From: Artemia franciscana
Taxonomy: Eukaryota; Arthropoda; Branchiopoda; Anostraca; Artemiidae
DNA length: 64,000 bases
Direction: 5' to 3'
NCBI RefSeq assembly: GCF_032884065.1
Contig: NC_088866.1
Coordinates: forward strand, 45,226,653-45,290,652
In this document: positions 46,080 to 58,905 of the stretch, piece by piece
Numbering within the stretch: the stretch's first letter is position 1
How the letters are laid out: each line of letters begins with the position of its first letter
Made by a program: the position numbers and the translations under genes
Notes under the pieces: generated by a model
The model's input: only the letters and a program-made list of their open reading frames with translations
Told to the model about the DNA's origin: nothing
Databases searched by the model: none

Positions 46080-47690
46080 AATGATTACCTAAGTAAAAGA
46101 AGAAAAAAAAGGCAGGCCACGCTTTCAATTTACAAAACAAAAATTTAGAAGGATATATACAACTCTTTTCATATTTGTTCCTTCTATGGTTTTTCCTGAT
46201 TTTTGCTCTGCCCAAATTCTATTCATGTTTACATGGTTTGCTCTACCCTTTACATAGTTTACCACATTTTTCTGTCCAATTTGTCTTCCCATCATAAAAC
46301 CAACTCATGCACTGTCTTACGGTTGCTTTATGTTTGTCGTGATAAAAAACATTCCCTAAGGCCACAAATGCACGAATGTTTGCTTTGCTAAATGTTTGCA
46401 CTTATCAACGGCAAACAACTATTCAAAAATAGTTCTAGCGAAGGTCCTTGTACGGTATACCAGATTAGTGCTATGTACGAGAATGACACGGCTGCGGTAG
46501 GTGGGAAACGAGGTTAGTAGCTAGTTTCGTGTTTAATCAGAAGTTACGCAGAATAGCCTTCTACTCTCATTTATGTTGATTTTTTTTATGGACCTGGTCC
46601 TCACCGCATTGTGTTTCGAAAACTTACGGTTCAAGGAAAGCCAAATCCAACAAAAATCAAAGAAAAACTAATGTTTTCCAAAGTTCAGAAAGGGAGCCTA
46701 TCGACCTATGCATCTTCAAATAATTTAGCTAGGATGAAATGAATACATCAATTGATGCCTTTTTTATGTTCTTTCAAAATTCAATAGTCGACAATGGTGT
46801 AGATTGTATTTTGAGCCCGTAACATAACCCAAAAGGCAACTTATTACCTTGTTTGTTGTTTTTAGACTATGTTGTAAAGTAAAAAAATTAGTTAGAAACT
46901 AATTAGATATAATAATTACTTTTAAAAAGGCCTCAACAACTGTCCTAGATGTTTCAGCGCCCTGTTAGTAACAAGGACAAAAAAAAACAAGAAAGAGGAT
47001 GCTTTAGTGCTACCCATGCAAAATATGGTTTTTCAAGTTGTTCAAGGTGGGGGCTGTTGATTTCCTATATAGGGTTTTAATCATTGATTATTCGAATGGT
47101 ATTCTCTTAGCTTTGCTCTCACGTTATTTTCGACGGGCCTCAGACTCTTTTTAAAATTCCAACAAATTTGTTTTCGAAATAACATTTTACCATTAAGACT
47201 AATGAAAGTAATAATTACCATTCCTGAGTCAGCTACATATGACAATTGCTCCCTCTAGACAGTTTTTTAGATAGGCTACATATTTCTAAGCTTTTAGTTA
47301 CTATGGGCTGTTCTTATTCCCTTTAAGGACTCAAATTGAAATCACCCCGGAGCCAAATCTTGAGTTTAAAAGGAGCATAAGAATTCCAGCCAGTAATTTA
47401 GTTTTTTCCTAGCTAAAGTCTGTGAAGATGTATATATTTACCTCAAAAGGTCTTCTGTGGCATTTTCTAAACCTTATAAATGTGAAAGGAGATTATGGAG
47501 CAATAAAACACCTTCACGTGGCATAATTTAGGGTCTGAGGTCATTCCTTAAAGTTTTATCCTTTTAGTGCAATTATTTTCCAAGACAGTGAAAAGTATCT
47601 CAGCTTGAGTTTTGCCTTTTATAGGGTATCACCCATCTCTGCTTCTTATAGTAGCTGATGGCTAGAAATCTGTTTACATAACCCTCAGTT
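46080..47690. other. Intergenic DNA, nothing recognised
   Basis: No open frame with a known motif and no clear repeat. Confidence 0.45.
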
Positions 47691-47699
47691 CTTATGAGA

Positions 47700-47762
47700 T
47701 AGGTATACTAGTATAGTACTACTACTATCACTACTACTACTACTACAACAACTGCTACTAAC
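47700..47762. repeat. Trinucleotide (ACT)n tract, 3' tail of the LINE remnant
   Basis: ACTACTACT-type repeats with a few interruptions, directly after the decayed reverse transcriptase end on the minus strand. Confidence 0.8.
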
Positions 47763-49075
47763 TAGCTGCAGACCAGGCATCATGAGGCCAACACAGCTTC
47801 AAAAGCTCATCCTCCACCCCAATCTATTCAAAAAATCCCTGTTTACAAACTCTCTCAAAGAGTTTTCCATTTTCCTTAGATCTTTTCTTGCGACCTCCTC
47901 CTATTTGGGGACAAAATATTTTTCATTTGGCCCTATACAGTTGGCCGACAAGGATCATCTTTGCCAATCTGTCATCCTTCATCAACAGAATGTGTCCCAA
48001 CCATATCATGCTTTCTTGCATTATAGCCCTAAAATGCTGGATTGAACCACACTTTTAATACAGCTTGCTGCTTCAGATACGTTCAGTGCGTCAGAAAACC
48101 AAAACAACCCATGCGCAATTTCTATGGAAAACATATAGCAAATCCTCTTCCGTTTTTCAGAACGCCTACGCTTCAGAACCATACCTGACCACTGCCATCG
48201 CTGTAGCTTCAAGTATTTGATCTTGTTTCGCAGACTTATCTTCTGATTCTACCAAACTTTTTTCAACTCTGAAAAAGCACCCTGGGCCTCTGCTATTCTA
48301 CCTTTAACATCTTCACTGCATCCACCTTCTTAACTAATTATACTACCTAGGCAAGTGAAGCTCTACAATTGATCTCTCTTCTTATTATCCAATATCATTT
48401 CTTCTCCTTTATTTATTCCTGGTCTTAGCAACTTATTCTTCTTCAAATTAATTTTCAAACCCATTCTTGAACCTGAATTCGTGAAACCTCTAAAAGTCCC
48501 TTTATTTTGCTAACATCTTCATCTAAGAGGCTTAAATCTTCAGAATACTCTAAGTCTGGAGGGTTTTACTTCCCCGTTTGGTTGCCTTTGCTATGCTCCT
48601 TAGGACAATGTCTATCCAAAGGACCCGTATAACGGGAATAGACCGAAAGCCAACCTAATTCCTGATTTAACACAAAACCAGAAATTTACCTCATTTCCCA
48701 CTTTAGTCGCAGTAATGTCATTTTGACACATGAAAACTAATCACTTTAATGTATTTATCTGGTATACCGTGCAAGGGTAGACTTTTGTTAAAGCTCTTCT
48801 ATCAGCTCAACCAAAATCTTTGTCAAATCTATAAAACTGAGGACTGAAGGCGTTTGATGACTCAGGCACTTCTCAATTATTTAACTAAGAGTAAAAAAAT
48901 TAGTCGAGGCATCCTCTACCCTTCCTAAACCACGTTGTTGTTCTCTTAAAACATTACCTACAACATCTCTAATTCTAAAAAATATCATCATACTAAGTAA
49001 GTTGCTTCCTACACAAACCAGGCACCGGCACCAGAACCATGTGTTGTAAATTTTGCCACCCTCTTGGATTTCTTT
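47700..49075 (-). pseudogene. Non-LTR retrotransposon reverse transcriptase, heavily decayed
   Basis: Minus-strand fragments in order: VLREQQRGLGRVEDAS (49000-48930), IIEKCLSHQTPSVLSFIDL, DLEYSEDLSLLDED (a worn Y-A-D-D catalytic box, near 48550), ILDNKKRDQL and SLPR.YN (a decayed SFTYLGS-like block), then RIAEAQGAFSELKKVW, RWQWSGMVLKRR, MIWLGHILLMKDDRLAKM and a C-terminal LNRLGWRMS. Many stops and shifts break it. The 3' end (47700-47762) is a (TAG)n-like trinucleotide tail, usual for LINEs. I assign it to LINEs in general; the clade is uncertain. Confidence 0.65.
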
Positions 49076-49079
49076 TAGA

Positions 49080-50560
49080 TTATCATCTTTATTAATCAAT
49101 ATTTTACACGGCCTGGGGTTCCCTTTTCTGATTGGCTATTTTGATAATTAATAACTTGCCATCTACTGACAATTGATTTTATTTTAATAGCATTCATATC
49201 AAAATTTGCCTGACTGCTTTCAGAGGTTGTGGTGCAAACATAGTGAAATCACTAACTTTATTATAAAATCACCATTTTTTTTCCGTAGAATAACCAGCTC
49301 ATCAGCCCAAAAACAAAAACAACAAATTTGGTGATAATCAGCAACGGTTGCAACTCTGGTCTAGCATAGCCTTTCTAAAAAAAAAATTAAACGCCTCTCC
49401 AGGCCAAACAATAATTTTTTAGACTAATAGAAAAATAGGATTTTTATGTGTATATATTCAAGTAATTATGTAAGATACTTTTAATGAGTTTTCTAGGGAG
49501 GCGTATAAATCCTGGTATACTGGGCAAAAGGGTCTCCGAAACGTACCTACGTTTAAAATTCTATTCTGGATTCTAATTGATAGATTTCTTCCTCCACTTC
49601 CGCGATCATGTTTTTTTAAACTTGTTTAACTAACATCTAAACATTCTAATATAAACATATAAAGCAGTGGCCGACTCTTCATCACTAGGTAAACATCTTG
49701 GAACGACACCTGTTGTGTCAACCGTGGCACACTCTCATCAAGTCATATGTGTCTTTCCACCATGTATGGTACTCTTCTAGTCGTGCATGGCAAACTTTCA
49801 CCACACATGGCGCACACACACTGGTAAAAATCATTTTGAAACTGGATTTTCAAACACATTTCGTTCCGTATGCCTACAATTACTTTATGCACAGGATTGT
49901 GCCATGTTCTACCCTAAGTTAATTGGAGCACCAAGTTTGTACTCTTCCTACAGGTTAATTTTCTCTCGTTAATAACATTTTGTGTCGTTTTCTTTTTCAG
50001 ACTAAATCAACAATTAACAATTTAATATGCTGTTTTACAGTTACGTAATTATGGGCTGAATGCTTGGATGGCACCAATGAACGTCCTTGCCTTCAGCAAC
50101 TCCGGTTAAATACCCAAACAGATGTATTAAATTATAGGTTGCAATCAATGTTGCCAAATGGTATAATGTGTGAAGAAAGAACTTTTATCTGAACCTGATA
50201 GAACTAACAAAAATGACTAACAAGATGTGTCAGTGTTCTTTTTCACCTCATTTTCACCGTTTTTTGCTTTTTTTACTATTCTTTCATCGACTGAAAAAAG
50301 ACCAGATCTGCCAAAAATACTTATTTTAGCCAATATTATTTTCATTAAAAAACCAAAGTTCTTCCTTTTATATTTATTATGTTTATCATAAAATATATTT
50401 GAAATTATGCTAAAAGTGGAAAATTTTGAAAGCTTGCTGGAGTTTTTAGTAAAATTGCAGTAAGCAAAAGACTCCCCATAAAAAAATATCTTAAAATCAT
50501 AGCTATCGAATACACTTGCAGTGATTTGCCGATTCGACGCTATAATTCTCATTTATTAGC
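49080..50560. other. Intergenic DNA, mostly unrecognised
   Basis: 49720-49830 has loose copies of the CATGGCACACTTTCACCACA-like phrase also seen at 4780-4885. Nothing else is clear. Confidence 0.4.
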
Positions 50561-50565
50561 TTTTT

Positions 50566-50737
50566 CAAAAGCGAATCTAGAGTAAAGTCAGTGGGGGGAG
50601 CCAATATGGCAAGGGCACCAATAATTGACCAAATTGATAATTTCATTTAAAAAAATAGTAAAAAACAGAAAAGGAGGAATAGAATACCAAGAAAAATCTT
50701 GGGGAGGAGGTCCCCATTGGCCTCCTGGATATGTCAA
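50566..50737 (+). mobile_element. Degenerate hAT-like MITE
   Basis: Starts CAAAAGCGAATCTAGAG and shares GGCACCAATAATTGACCAAATTG and the later CTTGGGG.GG.GGTCCCC with the elements at 707 and 59857. Confidence 0.5.
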
Positions 50738-50739
50738 TT

Positions 50740-51290
50740 CCCTCTTTATATACAAAAAACTGTAAAGATACAGGACAAAAGAGGACAAAACATAAAGAAG
50801 AAAGAAACTCGCAGCTTTTAAACAGCGCAAAATATTTTATTAGTTCTATATTTTAATTCATCGAGAATTGACCACACTACAAAAAAAAATATTCAAAATT
50901 TAGAATGGTATTACATCAATGTGTAAATCCTCCTGGGGCAAATAAAACAGAAGAAAACTGGATGGCCGAAGAGGTAAAAATTATTTAGCTTAAGAGGTTG
51001 AATCTTAAATTTAAGTTGGCCAAAAAAAATTATCAAATATTATTTTTTGGAATTACCACAGCAAAGTTAGATTCCTGTTTCTGTTTTTAAATTAATAATA
51101 TTTTTTCAAAAAGAACTTTATGTGGACTTTCCCTCTCCCTTATTTATTTATCAGTGACTGAACATAGGCTAATACTATAAAATACATACATTTTTCTAGT
51201 ATCTAGTTGATTTAGAAAATCCCCTCGTTGATGCCGACAGAGGTATAGGGGCAGATTCTCACTAGCTTGTACTTATTCATCACAATACAA
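50740..51290. other. Intergenic DNA, nothing recognised
   Basis: AT-rich with no sizeable frames or repeats noted. Confidence 0.4.
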
Positions 51291-51323
51291 AATGTCTAAT
51301 GTAAAATTTTGGCTGGATCTAGA

Positions 51324-51496
51324 CAAGGCCGTGTCCAGTATTTTGTTTGGCGGGGAGGGTGAGGGTGTAGTGTTATAAAAACTTTTAAAGACGTATCAAA
51401 ATTGTTTATAAGCAATTTTAGTAGGTTTCTACGAGTTAGAAGAAAATATTGGGGGAGAGGATTTAAACCCTCTTCCTCCTGGGAACAACCTTGCAT
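51324..51496 (+). mobile_element. Small MITE-like element
   Basis: Left end CAAGGCCGTGTCCAG and inverted right end CAAGGTTGTTCCCAG agree at 11 of 15. The body has G-rich and C-rich halves. Target duplication unclear. Confidence 0.5.
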
Positions 51497-51499
51497 TTA

Positions 51500-53390
51500 G
51501 GGTTAACGGCGGAATGAATGTTTTTAGAAGCTGATCTTTAATCTCTTTTCCAGCTCTTTGGGTATAACCGTGAAATTGTGTAATACTCTGGCATTGCGTA
51601 AATATGGTGTTGAAATTTTTCCGGAAAGTAGAACACATAACTAAAACTAATCAGTTGTTTGAAAAAAGTCAGAAAATTAAGGATTAAAAAAAAAAAATGA
51701 ACTAACAACACTAAGATGATTTTTAATTTTTTAGAAAAAAAAAATCAAATATTGAACTGATAAAGTTCATAGAAGTTTCGTACGGAGGGGGATTGGTATA
51801 CTAATTGTACCGTACTATTTTCTTACCCTTATCTCTGTCTATTATCTTGAGTGTGTGTTCAGCATTGAGAGAAAATCGGGAGGAGGTTCCTAGGAGAACC
51901 TCTTTTTATGAATAAAACAGAGCCGCTTTTATCCAATTTTTTTTTTGGACGACACATCCCGGGAGGAAGGGCATCAGCAGAGAGACAAAATAGGGAAAAC
52001 ATATTCAGAGAACTTCTCTAAGGTTCTTTTTTAGCCAACGCCGGACCTAAATCATTCGTTTGGCCTAAGGAAGCTGGAAAGCAAAATGCCCTACAATTTT
52101 CCTTTGGTTAAGAATTAAACTGTTTCGAATGTACCAATTCTAATTTAAAAGACAATATAATCTGATGATATCACAGTCATGTTGACTTTTGCTTGAATGC
52201 TAAACAAGACATATTCTGATGGTATCCAAAGTTGTTCATTCCAAAGATCAGAAATCAATCATCGTCCATTGTCTTCTTTGTACCTTTTTTACGAGAAACT
52301 CAAAATGATTCATCATAAGACAGAACTACAAAAACTCAGCTCCGAATAGGATATTCATGACCTTTGATCCCTCATTCACGGATTATAGACGCCAATGGTG
52401 GCCTTGAATAGGGCTTCAGTGGGTCGATTTCATCTTCATCCTTCTACTTGCTACGTCTTTGGCGGCGCCTCAGAAAAAAAAATCGCTGCTGTCAATTTTG
52501 ACCAAGAGGGGCGGATTTTTCTATTCAGAGTGCAACATTTGAGAGAAAGCTTTAATCAAAACATGTTCTAAAAGCTAAAAAATGAACACGTGTTAAAATC
52601 TCGTAAATTTAAGCATACAATGCCAAGAATTATTTTATATGATTGTTGACAATTTAAAAAACCAGTACCCTGGCAAACCAAACAAGGTCGCAATGGGTGA
52701 AGAATCTTTGAATAGTTTTTGTGTAAATTTATAAGCATGATATACATTGAATTTGCACAATAGCACCCTTTTGTGTTTGCTTACCATCACGTTTGTTCAC
52801 ACTTATTTGGTTTGAATACACTCATTAATAACATAACTGGTAAATAGCTTGTGATGAGTTAAGGCATTGCGCAGTTTTAAGCTTGGTAATTAATTAAAAA
52901 AAAAAAGGCTTCGTCAGCAAACAAACTATCAGCACTGAACAACTAGCACAAATAAAGAAATACAATTCAAAGTCAAAATAGAATGACTACTAGGGGACTG
53001 GAAAATCCTCAAAACTCTCAAAGATAAATTTACAAATTCAAACCAATAGATAAGGGTGTACCTTACATCAATGGCTACCAAAGGAGGCAGTTAACGAATC
53101 TGTAGAGGGGCAGGGATTTCTATTTTGAGTGAAGATGTCAACAGTTATAAGTTTAAAATTTAGACCAGAAGGGGGGGGGGGCTGGTTTATTTTTTGTCTT
53201 TTTGTTTCATTATGAATCGCCAAAATGAAATGTTTTTCACAATATGGGAAGGAGGGGCTTCAGAACCGTACTTAAGTACTATTCTAAATAACTTACTTTT
53301 TAAACTATCTAAAAGAAATAATATACCTCCAAGATACTTGAAGTACCAAGGACATCAAAATGTAAACGGTTTTACCTGCTGGACCCGTCT
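51500..53390. other. Intergenic DNA, nothing recognised
   Basis: AT-rich DNA without exons, repeats or RNA genes that I could identify. A short G tract lies at about 53171-53181. Confidence 0.4.
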
Positions 53391-53397
53391 AAAGTCT

Positions 53398-53675
53398 GTC
53401 AAACAGTTCGTAGTAACGAACTGTAAGTAAGAAGCGATGGGGCTCAATATTAACCAAAACTCTTTAGAAACAGCGTCTTTGTAACAACGGATACATAAAA
53501 AGAATTGAATTTCGATTCTTATTCAAAATATAAAAGATTCATCAAATTCAATGTTTCTCTTTAAAATTTACAAGCCTTGGAAAATTTGCCCAATTTTTGA
53601 AAGAGGGCGGAAACACCCCTAAATATCAAGGGATCGTAATGAAAATCACACCATCAGATTCAGCATATAGATCAG
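53398..53675 (+). repeat. Composite repeat (family A), plus copy, first part
   Basis: Begins GTCAAACAGTTCGTAGTAAC and runs to CACACCATCAGATTCAGC, where a LINE remnant interrupts it. Confidence 0.75.
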
Positions 53676-54478
53676 TCAATCAATCAGTTTATTCAATCGA
53701 TAAATCTACGAAAAAACACTTGAACATAGTCCCCGTACTCTATGGCCAGGAAAAAAACAAAGGAGAAACAAAATGAAACAAATACTAAAAAAAGGTATTT
53801 TCAATGTAATGTATTTCAAACTTTCCGACTCAGCACACACACACACAAAAAGAATAAAAATCCCAAACATTAGTAGATTTTAAGATCCCCCCCCTCCGAA
53901 AAAAAGATGATATAGGACAATATCATGGATTAAAGAGAATTCCAAATATATAATTGAAAACAAGCCACAAAAATGCTAAACAGAGTCAAAACCCCTCAGA
54001 ACAAACATTGCTAACCAGGCTAGGTAGGGTCATCCATCCCCCTCAATAAAAAATTATAAACATAAAACATCAAAAAATTAAAAATTTCTTAAATTTCTTT
54101 TGAAACTACCAAATGAGTGACATTCTTGAGCTGACTCAGGTAGGCTATTCCAAACGATATTAGAAGCAGTTAATGGATTAAAGTCAGATCTCACCGATGG
54201 AGTAAATAAAATATTAATATTCCTTAAATTGTTAAGATGATGCCGAGACCTATCAGTAACGAAATAAGGAGTAATTTGAAGGGCTGTGGGAACATCATCT
54301 TGAAGTTGATGAAAAGTGAATGACACGCACGAAAGAATGTACAGAGACTGCAAATCAAGTAATGAGATAGTTGGATTGTTATAGAACACTTTTGTTTCCT
54401 GTATAAGCCTTCTTGTCTTCTCATATAACATAGACAGTGGTTTCAAAAAAGAAGAAAAGTTGACATCCATATAGTAGG
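53676..54478 (-). mobile_element. 5'-truncated LINE inserted into family A
   Basis: The insert splits family A within ..CAGATTCAGC / ATATCAGAGAA... The element's 3' end points left and finishes in a TGATTGATTGAC-type tail (about 53676-53700). GCATATAGATCAG on the left and GCAATATCAGAG on the right may be a worn target duplication. Boundaries are good to about 10 bp. Confidence 0.65.
54078..54478 (-). pseudogene. LINE reverse transcriptase, C-terminal end
   Basis: An open frame of about 130 codons: LPYYMDVNFSSF, LSMLYEKTRRLIQETK, LDLQSLYILSCVSFTFHQL, then VTDRSRHHLNNLRN, SDFNPLTASNIVWNSLPESA and SFGSFKRNLRNF with stop at 54078. This is the conserved tail after the palm domain of CR1/Jockey-type polymerases (lPy.d.., T..R, ..WN.LP..., ..FK..L...). 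The frame runs on upstream into family A sequence, which is not part of the protein. The catalytic domain is missing, so this is a 5'-truncated, dead copy, but it has few internal lesions. Confidence 0.75.
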
Positions 54479-55335
54479 GCAATATCAGAGAATATAACTG
54501 TAGAGGTTTCAATCTCCAATATGTAAAAACGTGGAATTTTACATTTTTCACCAGAAGCAAGATCACGGATGCGGGTTTATTTGTTTTTATGATTGTTTCA
54601 ACCAGAGTTGATCGTATTGAACCAAATATCCTAGAAGATTGGAAGAGGATTCATTTGATCAGATATCAAAAGTTCTAGTGCCCTTTCAAAGTGACCAAAA
54701 ATATTAGGGATAGCTGGCCCTCCTCCCACGCCCATTTCCCCCAAAAACAACCGATGAAAATTTTGAGACAGCTATTTTTCTCAGCATAGTCAAAATATCT
54801 AATAATTATGAAAACGAGGATCATTTAACATCTCCTCCCATAGACCCTGGGGAAGGGGTATAAGCTATGAACTTTGCCCATTGTTTATGCATAATGTTGG
54901 CTATTGGAAAGTATATAGATACTTTCCGGGGGATTTTCTTAAGGGGGCAATTTTTTGGGGCGGGAGGCTACGTCGGAGGATCTTTCTATGGATTAATGTT
55001 TCGTGAGGGAAGGTATTTTCCTTGGAGGGGGAGCTGAATTTTCAAGCATTATTTAAAGAACGATCAGAAATTAAATGAAAAAGCAAGTTTCTTACGTGAA
55101 AGTAAGGATCAACATTAAAACTTAAAACGAACAGAAATTATTACAAATATGAGGAAGGTTGCCCTCTCCTCAATACCCCACTCTTTACGCTAAATTTTAG
55201 CCTTTTGTCCTAATTCCTTATGAGCAACTCCTGGAACACAAGGGCTGTTTAATTAGAATCAGAAGCTTTTTTAAGCACTAAAACTTCAGCGTAAAATGTG
55301 GGGTACTAAGGAGGGGAGAACCCTCCTCATTTAAT
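54479..55335 (+). repeat. Composite repeat (family A), plus copy, second part
   Basis: Resumes TATCAGAGAATATAACTGTA and continues through GATCACGGATGCGGG, GAGACAGCTATTTT.TCAGCATAG and a palindromic module at 55115-55335 (CCCCACTCTTTACGCTAAA...TTCAGCGTAAAATGTGGGG). Confidence 0.75.
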
Positions 55336-55339
55336 TTAT

Positions 55340-55860
55340 ACCTGGGACCCACAGTTTTCCAAGAGTTTTCTTTGTGTTATTATAAAATTTAAAGTTTCTA
55401 GATCAATAGCACATTTTAACAGTGTTGTGTCGCAAAACTGATTAGCTAAATTTAAAATAGCCTTCCCCCCAAAAAAAAAACGAAAAAAAAACAAAATTAA
55501 GAATATCCTGATCCCCACAGACAACTATAAACTCAAAAGAAAGCTACACATTCTTTTATTTTTGGCTGATTATTTTTCACTAGCGTTTTCGTTTTAATTG
55601 ACAATTACTCCTCTATTGGTACCCTCCATAGCTGCAAATGGAGTTTTTCTTGTTAAAAATTTAATAACTGTATATTTTTTTATGTAGATTTCCACTTGTA
55701 CCATTCTACGCCTCAGATTTCAATTTTTTCCTTTCCTCGGCCCTTTAACAAAATTCCAAAGACCTTTAGAAGCTAGATACTTATACAGTTAATCTAGGTA
55801 GCAACATCCAATAAGCATCCACTGACAAAACTGTTCCGTGAGAATAAGCAGAGCCATTTG
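55340..55860. other. Intergenic DNA, nothing recognised
   Basis: Short A- and C-tracts near 55465-55495 only. Confidence 0.4.
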
Positions 55861-55899
55861 CCGAAGATAACACAGGAAGTGTTATCTTCAAAAAGGGTT

Positions 55900-57545
55900 T
55901 GGGGGGGGGGTAACTGGCATCCTCTATAAAGCAATATTAGGATGGTCAATGAGTTTTATCATGGTTGCAGCGGTGGCTGCAACCTAGTAAAGAGTGAACC
56001 AAAGTCCATAGTAACCAAAAATTAAAAATCGCGTTTAGAAAAAAAACTGCCCAGTGAACAAAATTGTCAACTGACGCACTGAATCAGGAATGATAGCTAT
56101 TACTTCGGTTCTTCTTAAAAGTAAAAGTTTATTGCGAAAAGTAATCTATAGCGATTTCCAAAAAAGCCTCCACATCCTTCAAAAATGGTGTAAGATCAAA
56201 ATGAAAAGTATACCATTGGAATCATCGTGGTCAAAAACCTTGTACTGGGGAATTACAGTCCCCCTCCTTGAACAAGAGGGAAAATCACTTTTTTACACTG
56301 ATCTTTTTACACTGGTTCACTTTTTACACTTTTTACTCTTCTTACACTTTTTTACACTTTTTACACTTTTTTACACTTTTTTACACTTTTTACACTTTTT
56401 ACTTTTTACACTTTTTTACACTGATAGCACTGATCTGTCTCCCGTTTATTTTCATTTTTTTTCAACTACATTATTGGGCTACCAGAACATCAAAGAGAGT
56501 TGCTTAATGGCTCAAAAACACTATTCCTCATATATTCGTGATTTTTATACATTTTGCTATCTGTAAGTGCCATATGGAACCAAAATGACACTTTTTGAGC
56601 CATTTCCCAAGCTCATATAAAAGAAATTGCTTATATTTACGTCTTTCATATAAATTACACCATCAGCAAGTTCCAAATGGCACTAAAACGGTACTTTTGG
56701 TGCCGTGTTTCAAGTAGAAAAGCGGGAGCTATTGGGCTAGCAGAGCTTGTAAGCGTGATGTTTAATGGCTCATTTGAAAGTTATTGCTCATATATACTTG
56801 CTTTTTTATTTCAATTTTACAATTCATAATTGCGGTAAAGCACTGAAAAAAAACATTTTTGGTACCGCTTCTTAAGTGGAACAGATCTGAAGTACAAAAC
56901 AGGTATTATTGTAATAGTTATGTTCCGGAACCCTTTACTGGAGGTTTAAAAGAACCCCTCCTAGCCCCCTGACTAAGTTTTAAAAATTGTCTGCTCATCA
57001 GTAAGCTACTGAAGCATTAGCAAGCTACCACACCATCGTAGATAGATGTTTAATGGCTCAATTAGAAGCTATTGATTGCATTCAATAAGTTTCTTTTTTA
57101 ATTCTGTTAGATTTTACAGTCTTCAATGTTAACTAGTTTCTGGGGAGGATTTACAATGAACTCTTTGTCATGGCTGAACCATTAGCTGCTACTTAGTAAA
57201 AAGCGAAACGCAGCCCATAAATAACTAAAAGTAAAAAAAAATGCTAAAACGGTTTTTTCCTTCTTTTTGCCAGGACTAGCAAGTTCCTAGAACATCATAG
57301 AGAGATGCTTAAGAGCTCATTCAAAATCTATTTCTCATATGTACGTGGTTTATACAAACTCCACCGTCTGCAAGTGCCATATAGCATGAAAAAATCCTAG
57401 CGGGCTACCAGTACATCTTACATAGATTTTTGATATCTCATATAAACAATACTGCTCATGTCTACGTTTTTCTTATCAATTCTACCATCTGAAAGTTTCA
57501 AATGGCACAAAAAAAGGCACTTTTGATGCCATGAGCCAATCACTC
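55900..57545 (+). repeat. Irregular tandem repeat, units of about 120-290 bp
   Basis: The phrase TTAATGGCTCA...TATTGCTCATATATAC recurs, diverged, near 56505, 56760, 57050, 57310 and 57425. It is accompanied by GCTACCAGAACATC and AAGTTCCAAATGGCAC.AAA.. and GCACTTTTGGTGCC. No coding. Confidence 0.6.
56283..56432. repeat. (TTTTTACAC)n minisatellite
   Basis: About 13-15 copies of CTTTTTTACA-type units with variable T count, inside the irregular repeat. Confidence 0.9.
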
Positions 57546-57555
57546 AGCTAGGAAA

Positions 57556-57861
57556 GCCGTCCTGGCTGAGTGGTTGACGCGGTGGCGTAGGAATTCTTTG
57601 TTCAAGGGGCAAGGGTTCAATCCCAGTTGTGACCAGTAATTAGCTTGGGACGGGAGTCAGTGGCGTGACTCCGTAAGATCAGCCAGAGTCGACCCAGCTC
57701 CAAATGGTACCTGGAAAAATGTGGGGAAGGTAAGCAGGAAGGGTGTCTGAAAGCTCAGGATGGTTGGCCCCCAACCCCCTCATTGCACTTCCTGGCTAAA
57801 GGGCCATGAGACGTAGTTTAACACCGCCAGTTTGGACTTTAAGGGTCTAGTGCCGTCTCAC
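57556..57861 (+). mobile_element. tRNA-derived SINE
   Basis: A box TGGCTGAGTGG at 57563-57573 and B box GGTTCAATCCC at 57614-57624 are spaced as in a tRNA gene (Leu/Ser-like head). A non-tRNA body of about 230 bp follows (GTCGACCCAGCTCC, GGTTGGCCCCCAACCCCCTC, CGCCAGTTTGGACTTTAAGG). The acceptor stem does not pair, so it is not a functional tRNA. It lies within the irregular tandem repeat. Confidence 0.7.
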
Positions 57862-57920
57862 TTTTTTACTTACATATGTTTCAAAAAGAAAAGCTGAGGC
57901 TAGTGGGCTACCAGAACTTT

Positions 57921-58063
57921 TTAGATTGTATTGTATCGGATTAACGACGCTTCTTGACTACTAAGGTCCCTGCGTCGGCCCTGCAGTGCATTCCTGCAGC
58001 ATGATTCGATCTATGGGTCCCGTATTACCAAGCTAAGGTCAAACCCACTGCGCCACCACAGAT
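57921..58063 (-). mobile_element. Second tRNA-derived SINE, different family
   Basis: The minus strand starts ATCTGTGGTGGCGCAGTGG with the A box TGGCGCAGTGG (58055-58045) and a B-box-like GATCGAATCATG near 58012-58001. It then reads GGGCCGACGCAGGGACCTTA and GCGTCGTTAATCCGATACAA at its 3' end. I recall this phrase as a common brine-shrimp repeat, unverified. Confidence 0.65.
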
Positions 58064-58319
58064 TTCTAGTCTTCTAGTTTTTGCTAGTCAGTAGGCTATT
58101 TAGAAAGCCCTGTGTTCATCATGGCTTTTTCAGGCGAAGTCCGCCGATTAAAAACAGCTTTTTGCTCATCGAAAAACAAACGTACCTGAAAAAAATTTAC
58201 TGTTTTGTGAAGTATGGATAATGAACTTTATGTTATAGACTCAAAGTTTTTCGTAGCTGTTAAGGGTGTTTGCAGTATTTTCTAGATGTGTCTTATCTCC
58301 CATGGATTGGTGATTGTTA

Positions 58320-58400
58320 GAAATTCTAGTTAAAAAAAATTTTCCAGCTGAAACTAAGGAGTGACATTAAAACTTAAAACGAATGTACATTATTAATAAA
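58320..58400 (+). repeat. Family A fragment
   Basis: AACTAAGGAGTGACATTAAA followed by ACTTAAAACGAA is the junction phrase that precedes palindromic modules elsewhere. Confidence 0.6.
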
Positions 58401-58498
58401 TAAATCATTATACATTACATTATATAAATAGAAAATATCATGGCTGCGTTGTTTCTACATTGTATTGTAATCAAAAGCAAACAAATATTAATTTAAAA

Positions 58499-58905
<407 letters not shown>

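Noticed and set aside
56090-56566. A 158-codon frame
   Set aside because: Much of it is translation of the TTTTTACAC minisatellite and the rest is tandem-repeat sequence.
57556-57630. A functional tRNA gene
   Set aside because: A and B boxes are present, but the acceptor stem does not pair and a long repeat body follows; it is a SINE head.
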